NCBI GenBank assembly: GCA_949752745.1
Contig: OX457027.1
Span: 82,612,436 to 82,676,435, forward strand
Origin: Protula sp. h YS-2021
Taxonomy: Eukaryota; Annelida; Polychaeta; Sabellida; Serpulidae
DNA length: 64,000 nt
Direction of reading: 5' to 3'
Below, piece after piece: positions 1 through 12,740 of this stretch. A model generated the notes under the pieces. The model saw nothing but the letters and a program-made list of their open reading frames with translations. It was not told where the DNA came from and searched no databases. The stretch's first letter is position 1. Every line of letters starts with the position of its first letter. The translations under genes were made by a program, and so were the position numbers.

Positions 1-271
1 GAAGAGAACACAGAATTGAAGAACATTAGGAAATATTTGTAAAATAGAATACACTAAAAAATAGTGAATAATTTAAAATTATAATAATTAAAAAAAAAGA
101 TCTGCACTCGTTTGTGATCTAGTTGTTTTGTCACGGCCGAGGAATCGACGCCCAGAAAAGATGTTGTAAACTGTACAAGCTGTATAAGTGCCGTAGATTA
201 ATGTGCTTTTGTTAGCCCAGCTTACGTTACACGTAAGCTGGGGTATTCCTATCGGTTTGCGGGCGGTGTCC
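1..271. other. Left edge, no gene seen
   Basis: AT-rich sequence with short A runs followed by a GC-richer patch. There is no convincing ORF, RNA gene or repeat beyond a short inverted pair around 217-240, where agcttacgtt is followed by acgtaagct. Confidence 0.5.
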
Positions 272-299
272 GTTAGTTAGTTAGTTAGTTAGTTAGTTG
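272..299. repeat. (GTTA)n microsatellite
   Basis: About seven perfect copies of a GTTA tetranucleotide lie directly before the first satellite array. Confidence 0.9.
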
Positions 300-1640
300 T
301 TTATTTAGAAAACTTTGGTTCAAAATGCATCTCCTCCTACAATTTTAATCCGATGTCATTTATTTTTGGTGTGAGGCATCCCTAAGGGGTCGTGCATACG
401 GCTTGTGCTTTTCTAGTCGATCGGGTGATTTTTGAATTTTTGGGGAATTTTTAAAGAAAAAATTTTAAAATGTATCTCCTCCTACATTTTTGACCGGATG
501 TGATTTATTTTTGGTATGAGGCACCCCTAAAGTGTCGTGCATACGGCTTGTGCTTTTTTAGTCGATCGGGCAATTTTTGTATTTTTGGGGAATTTTTTAA
601 GCAAAAATTTAGAAAATAATTCAGAATGCATCTACTCCTACAATTTTGATTCGATGTCATTTATTTTTGGTGTGAGGCATCCCTAAGGAGTCGTGCATAC
701 GGCTTGTGCTTTTTTAGTCGATCGGGTGATTTTTGAATTTTTGGGGAATTTTTAAAGAAAAAATTTTAAAATGTGTCTCCTCCTACATTTTTGACCGGGT
801 GTGATTTTTTTTTGGTATGAGGCACCCCTAAAGGGTCGTGCATACGGCTTGTGCTTTTCTAGTCGATCGGGTGATTTTTGAATTTTTGGGGAATTTTTGA
901 AGAAAAAAAAATAAAATGTATCTCGTCCTACATTTTTTATCCGAAACCTCTCAAAGATCCGATGACCCTAAAATGTCGTGCATACGGCTTGTGCTTTTTA
1001 GTCGATCGGACAATTTTTGTATTTTTAGGGAGCTTTTGAAGAAAAAAACTTCAAGATGCATTTTCCCCTACAGTTTTGATCTTTCTCTCTCTCTCTCTTT
1101 TTTTTTTTTTTTTTTTTTTGGTTTGAGGCATCCCTAAGGGGTTGAGCATACGGCTTGCGCTTTTTAGTCGATCCGACAATTTCTGTATTTTTAGGGAATT
1201 TTTGAAGAAAAACTTCAAATGCATTTCCTCCTACAGTTTTAATCCGATTTCATTTATTTTTGGTATGAGGCATCTTTAGGTGGGTCGGGCATACAGCTTG
1301 TGTTATTTGACTCGACTTGGGAATTCTTGATTTCGATAGGGAATTTTTGATGAAAATACCTCAAAATGCATCTTCTGCAGTTTTGATCAGACATCATTTA
1401 TTTTGGGACTGAGGCCAGCTTAGGGTGTCGTGAATACGGCCTGTGCTTTTCGAGTCGATCAGAATTTTTGGGGAATTTTTGAATAAGAAAGCTTCAAAAT
1501 GCATTTCCTCCTAATGTTTTTATCAGAGTTCATTTATTTTTTATACAAGCCGACTTTAGGGGGTCATGCATACGGCTTGTGCTTTTTGAGTGAATTGGAA
1601 GACTTTTGAATTGTTTTTCGGAATTAAAAAAAAAAAATAA
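300..1640. repeat. ~145-bp satellite array, about nine copies
   Basis: The core gtcgtgcatacggcttgtgc recurs at about 390, 535, 691, 836, 976, 1143, 1285, 1428 and 1564, giving units of 136-167 bp. Each unit also has cctcctacaattttgat, a ggtatgaggcatccctaag segment and an AT-rich gaatttttggggaattttt stretch. One unit is expanded by a CT/poly-T run (1081-1121). Divergence rises toward the right end, where the 51-bp array begins almost at once. Confidence 0.93.
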
Positions 1641-1656
1641 ATGAATCTTCTCCTGC

Positions 1657-3860
1657 AGCTCATAAACGCAAGTTAAATGAACTTGCGCAGTAGTCAGATT
1701 TAACAACCGCACATCGACGCAAGGTAAATAAACATTCGCATTGGTCCGAAATGTGAACCACGCATTGACGGAAGATAAACATGCGAACTGGTCCAAAATA
1801 AGCACCGCGCATAAAAGGAAGTTAAATATACACATGCGCAATGGTCCGAAAAAAGAACTACGCGTCGACGCAAATTGAATAGACATGCACAGTGGTCTGA
1901 AATGAGAACCTCGCATCAACGCAAGTTAAATAAACAATCGCAGTGGTCCGAAGAAAGGACCACGAATCGACGCAAGTTGAATAGACATAAGAGTCGGGCA
2001 TCGACGGGACTGAAATAAACATGCGTTCTGGTCCGAAATGCAATTCGCGTGTCAACGCAAGTTAAGTGAACCTACGCACTGGTCCGAAATGCGAACCTCA
2101 CATGAACGCAACCTAAAGAAACAGGTACACTGGTTCGAATTCCGAACCGCTCCTCAGCGCAAGTTAAATACACATTTGCACTGATCTAAAATAAGTACCG
2201 AGCACCAACACAAGTTAAATAAATATGCGCACTGGTCCAAAATGCGAACCACGCATCAACACAAGTTAAATAAACGTGCGCACTGGTGGAAAATGCGAAA
2301 CGTTCATTAACGCAAGCTAAATAAACAAACACACTGGTCAGAAATGGGAACCGAGCATTAACGCAAGTTAAATAAACATGCGCACTGGTTAGAAATGCGA
2401 ACCGAACTGCGCATTAACGCAAGTTAAATAACGTGCGCACTATTCAAAATAAGAACTGCGTATCAACGCAACTTAAATAAACATGCGCACTGGTCCAGAA
2501 TAAGAACCGCGCATCAATTCAAATTAAAGAAATATGCGCATTGGCCTGAAATAAGAACCGCACATCGACACACGTTAAATAAACATGCGCAGTGGTTCGA
2601 AATGAGAACCACGCGCCAACGGAAGTTAAATAAACATTTGCACTGGTCCAAAATAAGCACCGCGCATCAACGCAAGTTAAATAAACATGCGCACTGGTCC
2701 GAAATTCGAACTGCTCATCAACGCAAGTTGAATAAACATGCGCACTGGTCCAAAATGCAAACCGCGCACCAACGCAAGTTAGATTAACATATGCACACGT
2801 CCAAAATAAGCACCGTGCATCAACGCAAGATAGATAAACATGCAAACTCTTCCGAAATGCGAACCGCGCATCAAGGCAACCTAAGGAAACTTGTACACTT
2901 GTCCAAAATAAGTACCGCTCATCAACGCAAGTAAAATAAACATGCGCACTGATCCGAAATAAGAATCGCACATCAACACAAGTAAATAAACATGCGCATT
3001 GATCCGAAAGAAGAACCGCACATCAACACAAGGTAAATAAACATGCGCACTGATCCGAAATAAGAACCGCACATCAACACAAGGTAAAAAAACATGGGCG
3101 CTGGTCCGAAATGCCAACCGCACATTAACGCCAGTTAAATAAACATGTGCACTGGTCCAAAATAAGCACCGCGCATCAACGCAAGTTAAATAAACATGCG
3201 CACTGGTCCGAAATTCGAACCGCGCATCAACGCCACTTAAATAAACGTGTGGAGTGGTTCGAAATGTGAACCACGCTCCAACGCAAGTTGAATAAACCTT
3301 TGTACTGGTCCAGAATAAGCACCGCGCATCAATGTCAGTTAAATAAACATGCGCACTGGTCCGAAATTCGAACCGCGCATCAACGCCACTTAAATAAACG
3401 TGTGGAGTGGTTCGAAATGTGAACCACGCTCCAACGCAAGTTAAATAAACCTCTGTACTGGTCCAGAATAAGCACCGCGCATCAATGCAAGTTGAATAAA
3501 CATGCGCACTGGTCCGATATTCGAACCGCCCGTCAACGCAAGTTAAATAACATGCGCACCGTGCAAGTTAGATAAACATGCAAACTCTTCCGAAATGCGA
3601 ACCGCGCATCAAGACAACCTAAGGAAACTTGTGCACTTGTCCAAAATAAGTACCGCTCATCAACGAAAGTAAAATAAACATGCGCATTGGTCTGGAATAA
3701 GAACCGCGCATTAATCTTTATTAAGTTAAATGAACATGTGCACGGTTCCAAAATGAGAGCCGCGCATCAACGCAAATTAAATAAACATGCGTACTTGTCT
3801 GAATAAGAACCGCGCATCGAGGCAAGTTACATAAATATGCGCACTGGTCCGAAATGCGAG
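1657..3860. repeat. 51-bp satellite array, about 43 copies
   Basis: Units carry the core cgcaagttaaataaacatgc followed by gcactggtccgaaat and a short aagaaccgcgcatcaa linker. The period is 51 bp, a multiple of three, so long frames stay open on both strands and translate as 17-residue repeats. These are not genes. Higher-order structure is visible: a three-unit block of 153 bp at 3221-3373 is copied at 3374-3526, and a block near 2840-2960 with the variant gcaaactcttccgaaatgcg recurs near 3570-3690. Confidence 0.95.
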
Positions 3861-4674
3861 CGTTGTTTGAAGGTATCTATGGCAGACTATCCAGTCAACC
3901 AGAGATACAAAAAATCTGTTCCCCATTTTTCACGGAAAGAAATCTTTGTATGCATTTATCGGTCTATGTTCTGGTCCGGTGCTAAATTAATTATTGAGCT
4001 AGCTCTTTGCCGTCTCATCTTTTGAAGCCCGATATTTCAGGGAAATTCCTTCGCTCATGCACGCTGGAATGGGTCTTATTGCTTTTCGTAAGATGGGACT
4101 TTGTCCTTGGACAAACTTGTTTCAGTTGTGAATCAGAGTCTGTTTATTCTATTGTTTCTCATTAGTGCTAAAATTCAGCATTTTTTTTTGCACTGGCTAT
4201 ATTTTACTTTGGTTTTCCCGCCCTTGATGTGTGGGAGTTTCATTGTTTCTCTGTGCCTCTTGTGGTGCAGGTTATGTATGCTCATAATGAAGGGTTCACC
4301 TGTACTGGACGGGATTTTTGTGTGTGTAATATGAGGTATTACTGAGAAAAGCGAAGAAAACACTTGACTTCTGTCATATACTTGGCAATCATTTCGCAGG
4401 CCCTTACCGAAAAATTAACGAAGATACTGCCTCGGGGGAGGAGGGGGGAGGGGGGGGGGTGGGGAGAGGGCGTCTTTTAATAATGGTCCCTGTTACCTAG
4501 GTACTAACTTCAGGTAACGAGTTATCACTTTTCAAATTATATTAATAACATCCCAACCCATTCACGCCCCCCCCCCCATCCTCCCTCTCACCACACTTTA
4601 CATTCACCTGTTGGCTGTATACCTGCTACACTTGTGGGGCCCGTTTGAACAAAAAAAAAAACTCTTTTTTTCAG
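3861..4674. other. Non-coding stretch with G and C tracts
   Basis: No gene recognised. There is a purine-rich G tract near 4435-4470 and a C run near 4567-4578. Small ORFs here have no recognisable domain. Confidence 0.5.
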
Positions 4675-4838
4675 TTACAGGGCAAAGAAATGCAACAAGA
4701 AATGTAAACCAATACGCAGACTGTAGTGACCCTTTGCTTCCTGCTCAATGCCGTATATTTGGAAACAAAAGGAATTTCGTTCGATTTCAAACGGATCATG
4801 AACCTGCTGGTTTTAAGAAAGCTTGTAAATTGCATTAG
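4675..4838 (+). CDS. Candidate terminal exon of a Cys-containing protein
   Basis: A long pyrimidine tract ending tttttttcag precedes an open frame (entry after two bases) of 54 codons ending in TAG. The translation is not low complexity: it contains an N-glycosylation-type NAT, paired cysteines in DCSDPLLPAQC, and ends ACKLH. It looks like the last exon of a secreted protein, but I find no upstream partner exon in the 800 bases before it, and the satellite arrays lie beyond. I do not recognise the family. A chance ORF behind a chance acceptor remains possible. Confidence 0.3.
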
Positions 4839-7800
4839 CCGGTTCTTAAAAAGCGACGGTCATTGACCCCCCCCCCCCCCCCCCCATCCCCCCATCCCCT
4901 CCCGTCATCCCCAGTGCCACTTTCACCTACCTTGGTCTGCTTCTTTTTTTTTAACAGAACATGGAAATAAACAGAAAGATCAAAATGATATAAAGAAATT
5001 TCCAAGTCGTAGATTTGAAAGAATCAACGAGTTGGGTGAAAATGTCAGAGCACTTCGTAGCGTCTTTCATTAGACGTTATAAATCAAATCCTTGACATTT
5101 AGTCGCGTTTTTCAAGATTTCATTATACAACTCATTGCCGATTTGCGCTGTTGAATTGCAGCCTGCACCCCCCCATCCCTTCCCCTCCCCTTCCCTCCCC
5201 CCCCCCCCATCCTCCAAGTCACTACCCCAGTTATCCATGTATAAATCGCTTGTGTCTTAAGTAATTGTCGGAAATTGCGCTGCGTGGGATTTGGGCATAA
5301 GCGCCTTACGTGTGCCTGACACGCAATAATATGAACGGTTACACAATTTACCGGGTTATGCGGTTATAAGAAAACTCAAGAGAGAGCCTTAAACACTCGT
5401 AAGATGTTTGTTTTTGAACCGTTTGCATGCAAGGCAGTTGTTGACTTAATTTTGCCCCTTGTCAGATTTGCCAATACAATTGCTTAACACTTGGAATAAT
5501 GCGTAAATAAATTTAGTACGGTAATTTGGCAGTTGAATTTTGGTACACGCGACACAGGAAACAATACATTTAGCGGGATGCTGGAAAAATAACCTGTTCT
5601 GTTTTCATTTGAACCCAGTGTTCCGTGCGAACAAACCCCGTTTCAGTGAAATTCTGATGAATTTCAGTTTCTTAAATAAAGTGCAATAAAAACATTAAAT
5701 AAAATTCAAAATTTTAACCGAAACATTTGACACCTATCACTATTGTAACACATTTGGAGGTGCGTATGACGCGATAAATGTAAACAAAAAAAAAAAGAAG
5801 GATGTCTATTTCCACACAAAAATATTTCAAAAGTGACATAAAAATCAGTCTTTCCGATTGTATAATTCGAAATTCGGATAAAAATAAACCATCAAAATCC
5901 TATAAATACTGTGTAGTAATTAAGTGGTATGAATGTGTATGGCTTGTGTGTATGAAAAGGCAGGTTGATAGCTTTTTACTAGAATCAAGGGGGGGGGGGA
6001 GGAGGGGTGAGGGGATGGTGGTGTCTCTTCAAAATCTGAAAATAAAAATTTTATATTAACATGTGCAACTCCCTCCCCCCCCCCCCCCCCCACGCCCTAC
6101 TCTTCCCGGTCCCGTCTCCTATTATGTCCTAGCCAGAGAAAGAAGAGAAGTAGGAATTTCCTCGCATGCCATTTCACCTTGGAATTTTGTTTATAAACAC
6201 TGGTCACGTTCATAGAAGGCCACCCAGGGATGGCGGGGGAAAAACCAATAATATGGATGAGTCGTTCTTTCTGTTGACCGGCGACCTCACTCCTGGTGGA
6301 GCCGTCAAAACTGTGACACAAAATACAATGTTATTACAACTCAAGGCTTAGAACTGACCCTTTTATGCCCCGATCTGACTGGGTAAGGAGAGGCATTATC
6401 AGTGACGGGATAAAAAAAAATTATTTGTGAAAAAGATATGCTAAAAACTATAATCAAAACACCGGAAAATTGGCCTTCTACCGGATTGACGTTTTCTGAA
6501 AATGAATTTTGATTGACCTTTCTGGAAACAGATGTTTCTTAAACTGTTTGCGTTCACGTTTTTACAACGCTGGCATTGTCGTCCCAGACACAATTAGTCG
6601 TGCCAACCATAGCAACCAGGCGGAAGCAGTTTCATTGAGACTTGTGCTTGAAGAGCGTTGCTTAGATTTCCACCCCACCCCCCTCCCCCCACCGGGATTT
6701 GTGTTCATGTCGTTGAGATGTTTCGCAAAGCTGATACCCCCATACAGATAAAAGCAAACTATATAAAGTATATATCGGCACTGATCAAATAATAAAATCA
6801 GGACCCTAGAACGTGTGATTTCCTTACTCGGGCAAAGGAGCGCAAGGAGACACACTTGGAGACTTGAGAACAAGAAACGGGTTACAAGAATCGAATTACC
6901 ATGTTAGAATTGGATTCCTTTATTGGCAAATGAGGAAAATGATCAATGTGCAAGTGATAGGTTACAGACAGAGCAATTACATCGTTTGCGAGATTCACTC
7001 GCCCGATCTCCTGAAGAAAAGCACTATATAAATACCACTGAAGTGTCATTTTTAGTTGAAGATAAAAAAAAATACACACACACAATAAATAAATAACTAA
7101 ATTTTTGGTTGCACTGGTGGGGGGGGTGTAGGGGCGGGGAGGGCGGAGAAATCGCCTTTGTTATTTTGAATATCAATGACTTTTAGGCGATATGCAGCAA
7201 AATGTTGCTTTGCATTTGAAGAGGAGGAAAAATTCGTGTAGGGATACTTTTAAAGTAAATAAAAAAAATAGGTTGAATAAATTAATTTCTGTCTTCACAA
7301 AAAGTAGACAGCGTCGAAAAATAATTCATATTGCAAGGGGGGTGGCCACCCTGATGTTAAGTGCGGAAGGACTCTGTGATGATCGTTAAACACATTGTTC
7401 TTGTGCAGAATGTGTTTTCATGGCCACCAGCACCGATCCCGTGTAACAAGATATGCAGTCATGAAGACAGTGACTTGCGTCTGTGGATTATATTTTTCAT
7501 AAGGCATTTATGCTGCAATTGAGACCACGACTAAAAAGAAAGAGAGAAAAAACACATTGTATTAGCTTTCCTCGAAACGATTGTCACGATCTTTTGTTAA
7601 GAAGTGATAGTAGGGGAAAAAAAGATGTTTAGCCTATTTTGTTTGAAGAGAAATTTACCTGACATGTTTTCTGTTGAATTTTAAGAGAGGAAATAATTCT
7701 GGCGGAAGCCCACAATGCGAGTCCCATAAAAGGATACACCCCCTACGGAGCTGCGACAAAACGTGTCAATTTTCATATGAGAAATTTTTTTTCTAAAATA

Positions 7801-7940
7801 CAGTTTGGTTGAACGTCCGCAAGGTGTGTTGTAATCTACTTGTTCCTGTCGTCTGTTCGGCTCTGCCCCCTCCTGCTGCGTGTTAGTGATGACCGCGTGA
7901 CCATGGATTCGAAAGTACTTGTATTTTTTGCAATTAAACT
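4839..7940. other. Gene-poor region with poly-C/poly-G tracts
   Basis: Mixed AT-rich sequence without a supported gene. Homopolymer tracts include C runs at 4867-4885, about 5197-5209 and 6075-6091, and G runs near 5990 and 7118-7127. Short ORFs (for example 5802-6059, 6509-6751, 7192-7389) have no domain or splice context that I can defend. Confidence 0.5.
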
Positions 7941-7943
7941 ATA

Positions 7944-7977
<34 letters not shown>
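7941..7977. repeat. (TA)n microsatellite
   Basis: About 18 TA dinucleotides with one ATC interruption near the left end. Confidence 0.9.
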
Positions 7978-7982
<5 letters not shown>

Positions 7983-8004
7983 GGGATATTTTTGGGATAT
8001 TTCC

Positions 8005-8400
8005 TGAGATATTAATGCGGGCAGGCTCACATGTGAGACATTGATGTGAGCGGGCTCACATGTGAGATGTTGGTGTGGGCGAGCTCACATATTAGATATT
8101 GATATGGGGGGGGGGGGGGGTCACATTTGAGATTTTAATGTTGGCGGCCTCACATGTAAGATGTTAATGTTAGCGGGCTCACATGTGAGATTTTAATGTG
8201 GGCGGGCTCCCACGTGAGATTTTAATGTGGGCGGGCTCACACGTGAGATTTTAATGTGGGCGGGCTCACACGTGAGATGTTAATGTGGGCGGGCTCATAT
8301 GTGAGATGTTATGTGGGCGAGCTCACATGTAAAATATTGATATGGACCGTCTAACATGTGAGATTTTTATGCGGACGGGCTCACATGTGAGATGTGAGAT
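8005..8400. repeat. 29-bp minisatellite with a palindrome in each unit
   Basis: About 13 units with the core gattttaatgtgggcgggct followed by cacatgtga. Spacing between the best-preserved units (8201, 8230, 8259) is 29 bp. Unit junctions contain CTCACATGTGAG, a perfect 12-bp palindrome, or its variant CTCACACGTGAG. One unit carries a 15-base G run (8106-8120). Confidence 0.93.
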
Positions 8401-9814
8401 AATGTACCTGGGCACGGAGAGGTGTGGGACTGTGCATATGGTGCTGTTAGGAATGTTTCTTTACTATTGGTGGGGCTCACAGCTATCCTGACCTCTGCTG
8501 CTCCTCTTGCAGTTTTAATGAAGTCATTCCAGTTCACGTCATAACTGCTGCCTCTTTGTTCAGTATTAAAACAAATCCACCCTCGTTTGCGGACGACACA
8601 AGGCAAAATTATTGATTTTTACAAAATACTGTACATGGTAATAATAACAGCACAATTCGGTGAAAGACATTTCCGTCGTAAATTTATTCTACCAACAAGT
8701 AATGTTGGGATATTTCCTGCTATTTCTCGCTGCATCAAAACCTTACCAATTTTCTTATATATAATTTAATAAATATTTCAGACTGAATAATTACCACTGC
8801 TCCAGCACTTTTGGTCACCTCGTTTCACTATTGCAAACTGATGCGAATAAATGAAATATAAATGATGTTATAAGCCAGAGGAAATTGTAAAGTTTAGGTA
8901 TGCTAAAGAGGGCAAGTTATGAAGCAATCTTTAGAACGGCTATAACTTTTGGGAGAGTTGTTTTGTTTACATCTAAGTAATTCTTCATCTTTGTTACTGA
9001 ATTTTAGTTATACTAATTTAGATTTTTCTACTCTATTTTTTACACATTTTGGGATTATAATATGGTTCTAATGATAGGAAAGAGCTGCCTGTTTTCTAAA
9101 AAAATAATAATAATAATAAATAAAAAAACCGTAATTTTATTTCGCATTTGCTATCACGTGACTAATACAACCACATCCCGTACATGAGTTGCGTATTCGT
9201 GAAGGAGTGTGGTCGGTATTCACAGCTTATACACATAACTGAAATTTTTCGAATACCAAACCCCCAATGGAATAAGGAGAGTCCAGATTGTTCTCGCGCT
9301 GCATCCTTCAGCGAGAATCTACAACCCGCTATAAAGACGCTGCTTACGCGGCCAAAGACGCTAAAAGGCAGCTCAGGGGGGTCTGGTGGAGGACAACACT
9401 GTTCCATGGGTAGAATGTCAATGCTATAAGCGACAGTGAAAAAGTCTCAAGCATTGTGTAGAACAGCTCAACCACCTAACAATTATTCAGAGTTGGCAAA
9501 CGGGCGGAAATTGGCACAATAAGAAAAAGTAATATTTATATAATGGACAAATGTCAAAGTGAGCGTCTTATGAATGTATTTTCTCGCGACAGAAAGCGTA
9601 TATGGCAGTTTGTTTTTGACGGACAATGACGGATAGCCGTAGGCCATAGGTTTATAAACTGTGAGTGACGAAACGGAAGAGAAGGTCTAAAAGTTACTGG
9701 CATTCTTGTGCTCATTTTCGTACCTTTGTATCGGATATTTGGGTCAAATTTGGATTTTCAGGGATATCACTTTAAAAATGGCGCTGGCGGGCTTATCTGG
9801 TAGTGAGAGCGGGC
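8401..9814. other. Non-coding stretch; GC-richer patch at 9.2-9.45 kb
   Basis: Mostly AT-rich, with an (AAT)n run near 9105. The patch at 9180-9430 has higher GC and opposed 81-codon ORFs on both strands. I recognise neither product and see no flanking splice sites that choose between them. Confidence 0.45.
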
Positions 9815-10050
9815 CGGAGAGCCACCTTATGCAGGTACGTCAGAAGGGGTGGGGGGGGGGGGGCGTTTCAGCCCACACGTGCGGAGAGTTACCTTACGCA
9901 TTTACGTCAGAAGGGGTGGGACTACGCAGGGGGGAGAGGGGCGCTTCAGCCTACATGTGCGAAGAGTTACCGTATGCAGGTACCTCAGAAGGGGTGGGGC
10001 CTGTAGGGGATGGGGTTGGGCTACAGCCAACACGTGCAAACAGCTAGTTA
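9815..10050. repeat. Three-copy tandem repeat, 67-78-bp units
   Basis: The phrase cgtcagaaggggtggg recurs near 9838, 9905 and 9983. Each copy is followed by a variable G-rich segment and then a segment like cagcccacacgtgcg and gagttaccttacgca. Unit length varies mainly through the G run. Confidence 0.85.
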
Positions 10051-11514
10051 TTAGTTGAGCTCGCGATGGGGAGAAAGGTGCGTGGGTGAGGTGAGGGGGG
10101 GGGGGGGGGGGGATCATTGTTTCAGATCGGCAACGCTTGCTGATGATTTTTTTGTTGGTTATTTTTATATCCTTAGAAACTGCGTGTAATGTTTATAGAT
10201 GCATTTTTATGAAACCAGTTCTCTCCAGTATAATTTCAAGTCCGAAATTTGAACGTGTTTCTTCACAGTGTGAAATTGCTGTCAATTATTTATTATTATT
10301 TGCAAAAGAGGGTTCAAAAGTTTCATAATACATTTTTATGACATAATACTTACCTCACTAATTTTTAAATTAGTTTTAAGGTTATTAATTTAAAGCATTT
10401 GAAGTGTTTCTTGAATGAAAATGCGAGTGCCAAAGGTGCCATCTGATAATTTTTTTTTTAAAATCTCATCCCAAAGGCAATTTTCCGCTTTTCAGGTTTT
10501 TTATTCAGATTTGCAAACTTGGTCGGCTATTCTCTTTTTTACTCGAAGTTATTACATTTTAACTGTATATTTTGCTTTTAAATTTTTAGGGTAGGGGCCT
10601 TTTTTCCAACCAAGTTATTATCTAGGCAAGGTCTGCCGGTCCAGGGTATTCCTAAACTACGCTACTGTCATTGTCTACGTGTGACGTCACACATATTGCG
10701 TGCAAGTGTTGGTTGGAGGAGGTGGGGGAGGGATGGGGGCGGTAGGGCGGCAAATGTGAGAATTTCGGGTATGTATTTTATGAATGGTCCTTATCCAGTA
10801 AATACAACCCTTGACATTCTTGTTTATGAGTGGTTTTTTGAGTCAGATTGTGTTAAAGGCAAAACATATGAAAACACAACACAAACATGATATTGACATG
10901 TTCATATATGGCGTTGTAAAGTGGCGTTGTAATAACAATTTGGTTTGAGAACAAAATTTTTGCCAATAGTCATAAACAGTAGGTATCTTGTGATACTTTT
11001 AACGCACACCGCACATGGTTGATATTTCTATTAGCGACGCATGCATTAAAAAATACATTTTATTGCAAGGCTTTTATTGTGTTTTATAGTACTAAATCGT
11101 TTTACATAAGAAAAAAAAACACAGATTTTTAGCGATAAATTTCGAATATTCATGTATTTACAACTCATAATGGCACTGAAATGATTACAACAATAACTTC
11201 AGGCGGGACTGTTGATTGTACTGATGTGCTCCTGAATCTTGACCCGACTTCGATGTTGATTCACCAGCGTGTCCGTAGTTTCACATAGAGCAAGACCAGA
11301 AAAAGAGTGATCTTCCTGAACACTTAACATGCCTTAAAACCAAGTTCATGATCTGCAGCACTCGAAGGAATTGGTTCAAATAGACAATTTCCTATATCAT
11401 GCCACCTTGTTACATTTAAGTCATTTTAGTGTCTGGGGAAATATCTACGAAATGTTTCTTTGGGCTGACAGGGTATCGCAGAAACAATAAATAGTGTGAA
11501 TCAGTGATCAGTAA
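10051..11514. other. Non-coding stretch; 18-base G run
   Basis: A G run lies at 10095-10112. The rest is AT-rich with no supported gene. Confidence 0.5.
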
Positions 11515-11631
11515 GAAGAAAGGAGAGAAAGAGTGAAAGTGAGTGAGTGAGTGAGATAGGGAGAGAGAGAGAGAAGATGGGAGAATGAGTCAGAGAGAGA
11601 AAGAGAGAGGATGGGAGAATGAGACAGAGGG

Positions 11632-11690
<59 letters not shown>
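11515..11690. repeat. (GA)n-rich microsatellite
   Basis: Purine-only sequence that becomes a pure GA dinucleotide run at 11634-11689. ORFs on both strands (Ser-Leu or Arg-Glu repeats) are artefacts of it. Confidence 0.93.
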
Positions 11691-11693
<3 letters not shown>

Positions 11694-11769
11694 ATAGAAC
11701 ACTTTTTTCTCCATTTCACTTTTGGTTGTCAGTCTGTACAGTTTTAAGACATCAAGGCGCTTTGATAAC

Positions 11770-12050
11770 AAAAACAACCTTTCCATTTGCCGTATTTATC
11801 GTGGGAACCGTGACACGGTCACTTTTTCATTTGCCGCTTGTTCTCGTAATCATGACAGGGTCACCTTTTCGTCTGAGGTACTTCTCGTTGAAACCATGGC
11901 AGGGTCACCTTTCCATTTGCCGCATTTGTCGTGGGAGTCATAACATGGTCACTTTTTCATTTGCCGTGCTTGTGCTCGTAACCATGACAGGGTCACCTTT
12001 CCGTCTGAGGTACTTGTCGTGGAAACCATGACAGGGTCACCATTTCATTG
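11770..12050. repeat. ~44-bp tandem repeat with three-unit higher order
   Basis: gggtcacctttc or ggtcactttttc recurs near 11817, 11859, 11903, 11947, 11991 and 12035. Two alternating tails, catttgccg and cgtctgaggtacttgtcgt, repeat in a three-unit block of about 131 bp. Confidence 0.88.
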
Positions 12051-12740
12051 ATGACTAGTTTTATCTTCAAGATTAAATGTAACTTCATGAACTGGTCTAA
12101 TCTTTGCCGCATTGAATTACATCGGTTAAACCAGTGAATTAAAATCTCCACAGTTATGACGTGTGAGTTATATTTGAAAAATTATTTTGAAATACTTCAT
12201 TCACTGAACTGCAAAAATTATTTATTTATTTATTTATTTTTGTGATTGTCTCATGTCCCAGCAATTACCCCAAGGATATCCTATTCTATATTTAGACTGT
12301 TAGACTGTATATGTTACAGCGTGTGTGCAAATCAGTGAAAGTGTAAACTCGCTGAAATTTCCAGCGAATTTACACATTCGCTGATTTTAAGCCACAAATA
12401 GTTGGCGCATTCGCTGAAATTTGCCTGGCTTTTTGTGATCCTTTTATTATCGATTACACATGCCCATTGCTTTCACATATAACATGTTCCCTATTCTTGT
12501 TAATCTGGTATTCAGTTTTGAGCGCTGCTCAGGAATCTATGACCAATTATGCAGTCATTGAAAGGGGAAGACTGCAGTTACTGTTTATTGCAATTACCTG
12601 CAGAGTGTTCAGCTACACACCTGTACTCCGAAGAACTTAATTGCAATTAGGCTTCGGGAATTTTCCAGTTGTTGACTGAAAACGAACGTACTTGAGGAAT
12701 GAGGGAGTTAACTAGTTGTTGCGGGAAAACAGGATTTTGA
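12051..12740. other. Non-coding stretch with an (ATTT)n run and a hairpin
   Basis: An (ATTT)n run lies at about 12219-12240. A hairpin lies at 12341-12375: gtgtaaactcgctg pairs with cagcgaatttacac at 13 of 14 positions across a 7-base loop. No gene is seen. Confidence 0.5.

Noticed and set aside
2519..3123. Long minus-strand frames rich in SAHVYLTCVDAR-type repeats
   Set aside because: They are translations of the 51-bp satellite; every unit gives the same 17 residues and there is no start, domain or splice context.
9162..9429. Opposed 81-codon ORFs in a GC-richer patch
   Set aside because: No domain, no clear splice sites, and both strands are open equally. Recorded as unexplained only.
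11501..12031. Ser-Leu and Arg-Glu repeat ORFs and the 148-codon + frame
   Set aside because: Produced by the GA microsatellite and the 44-bp tandem repeat.
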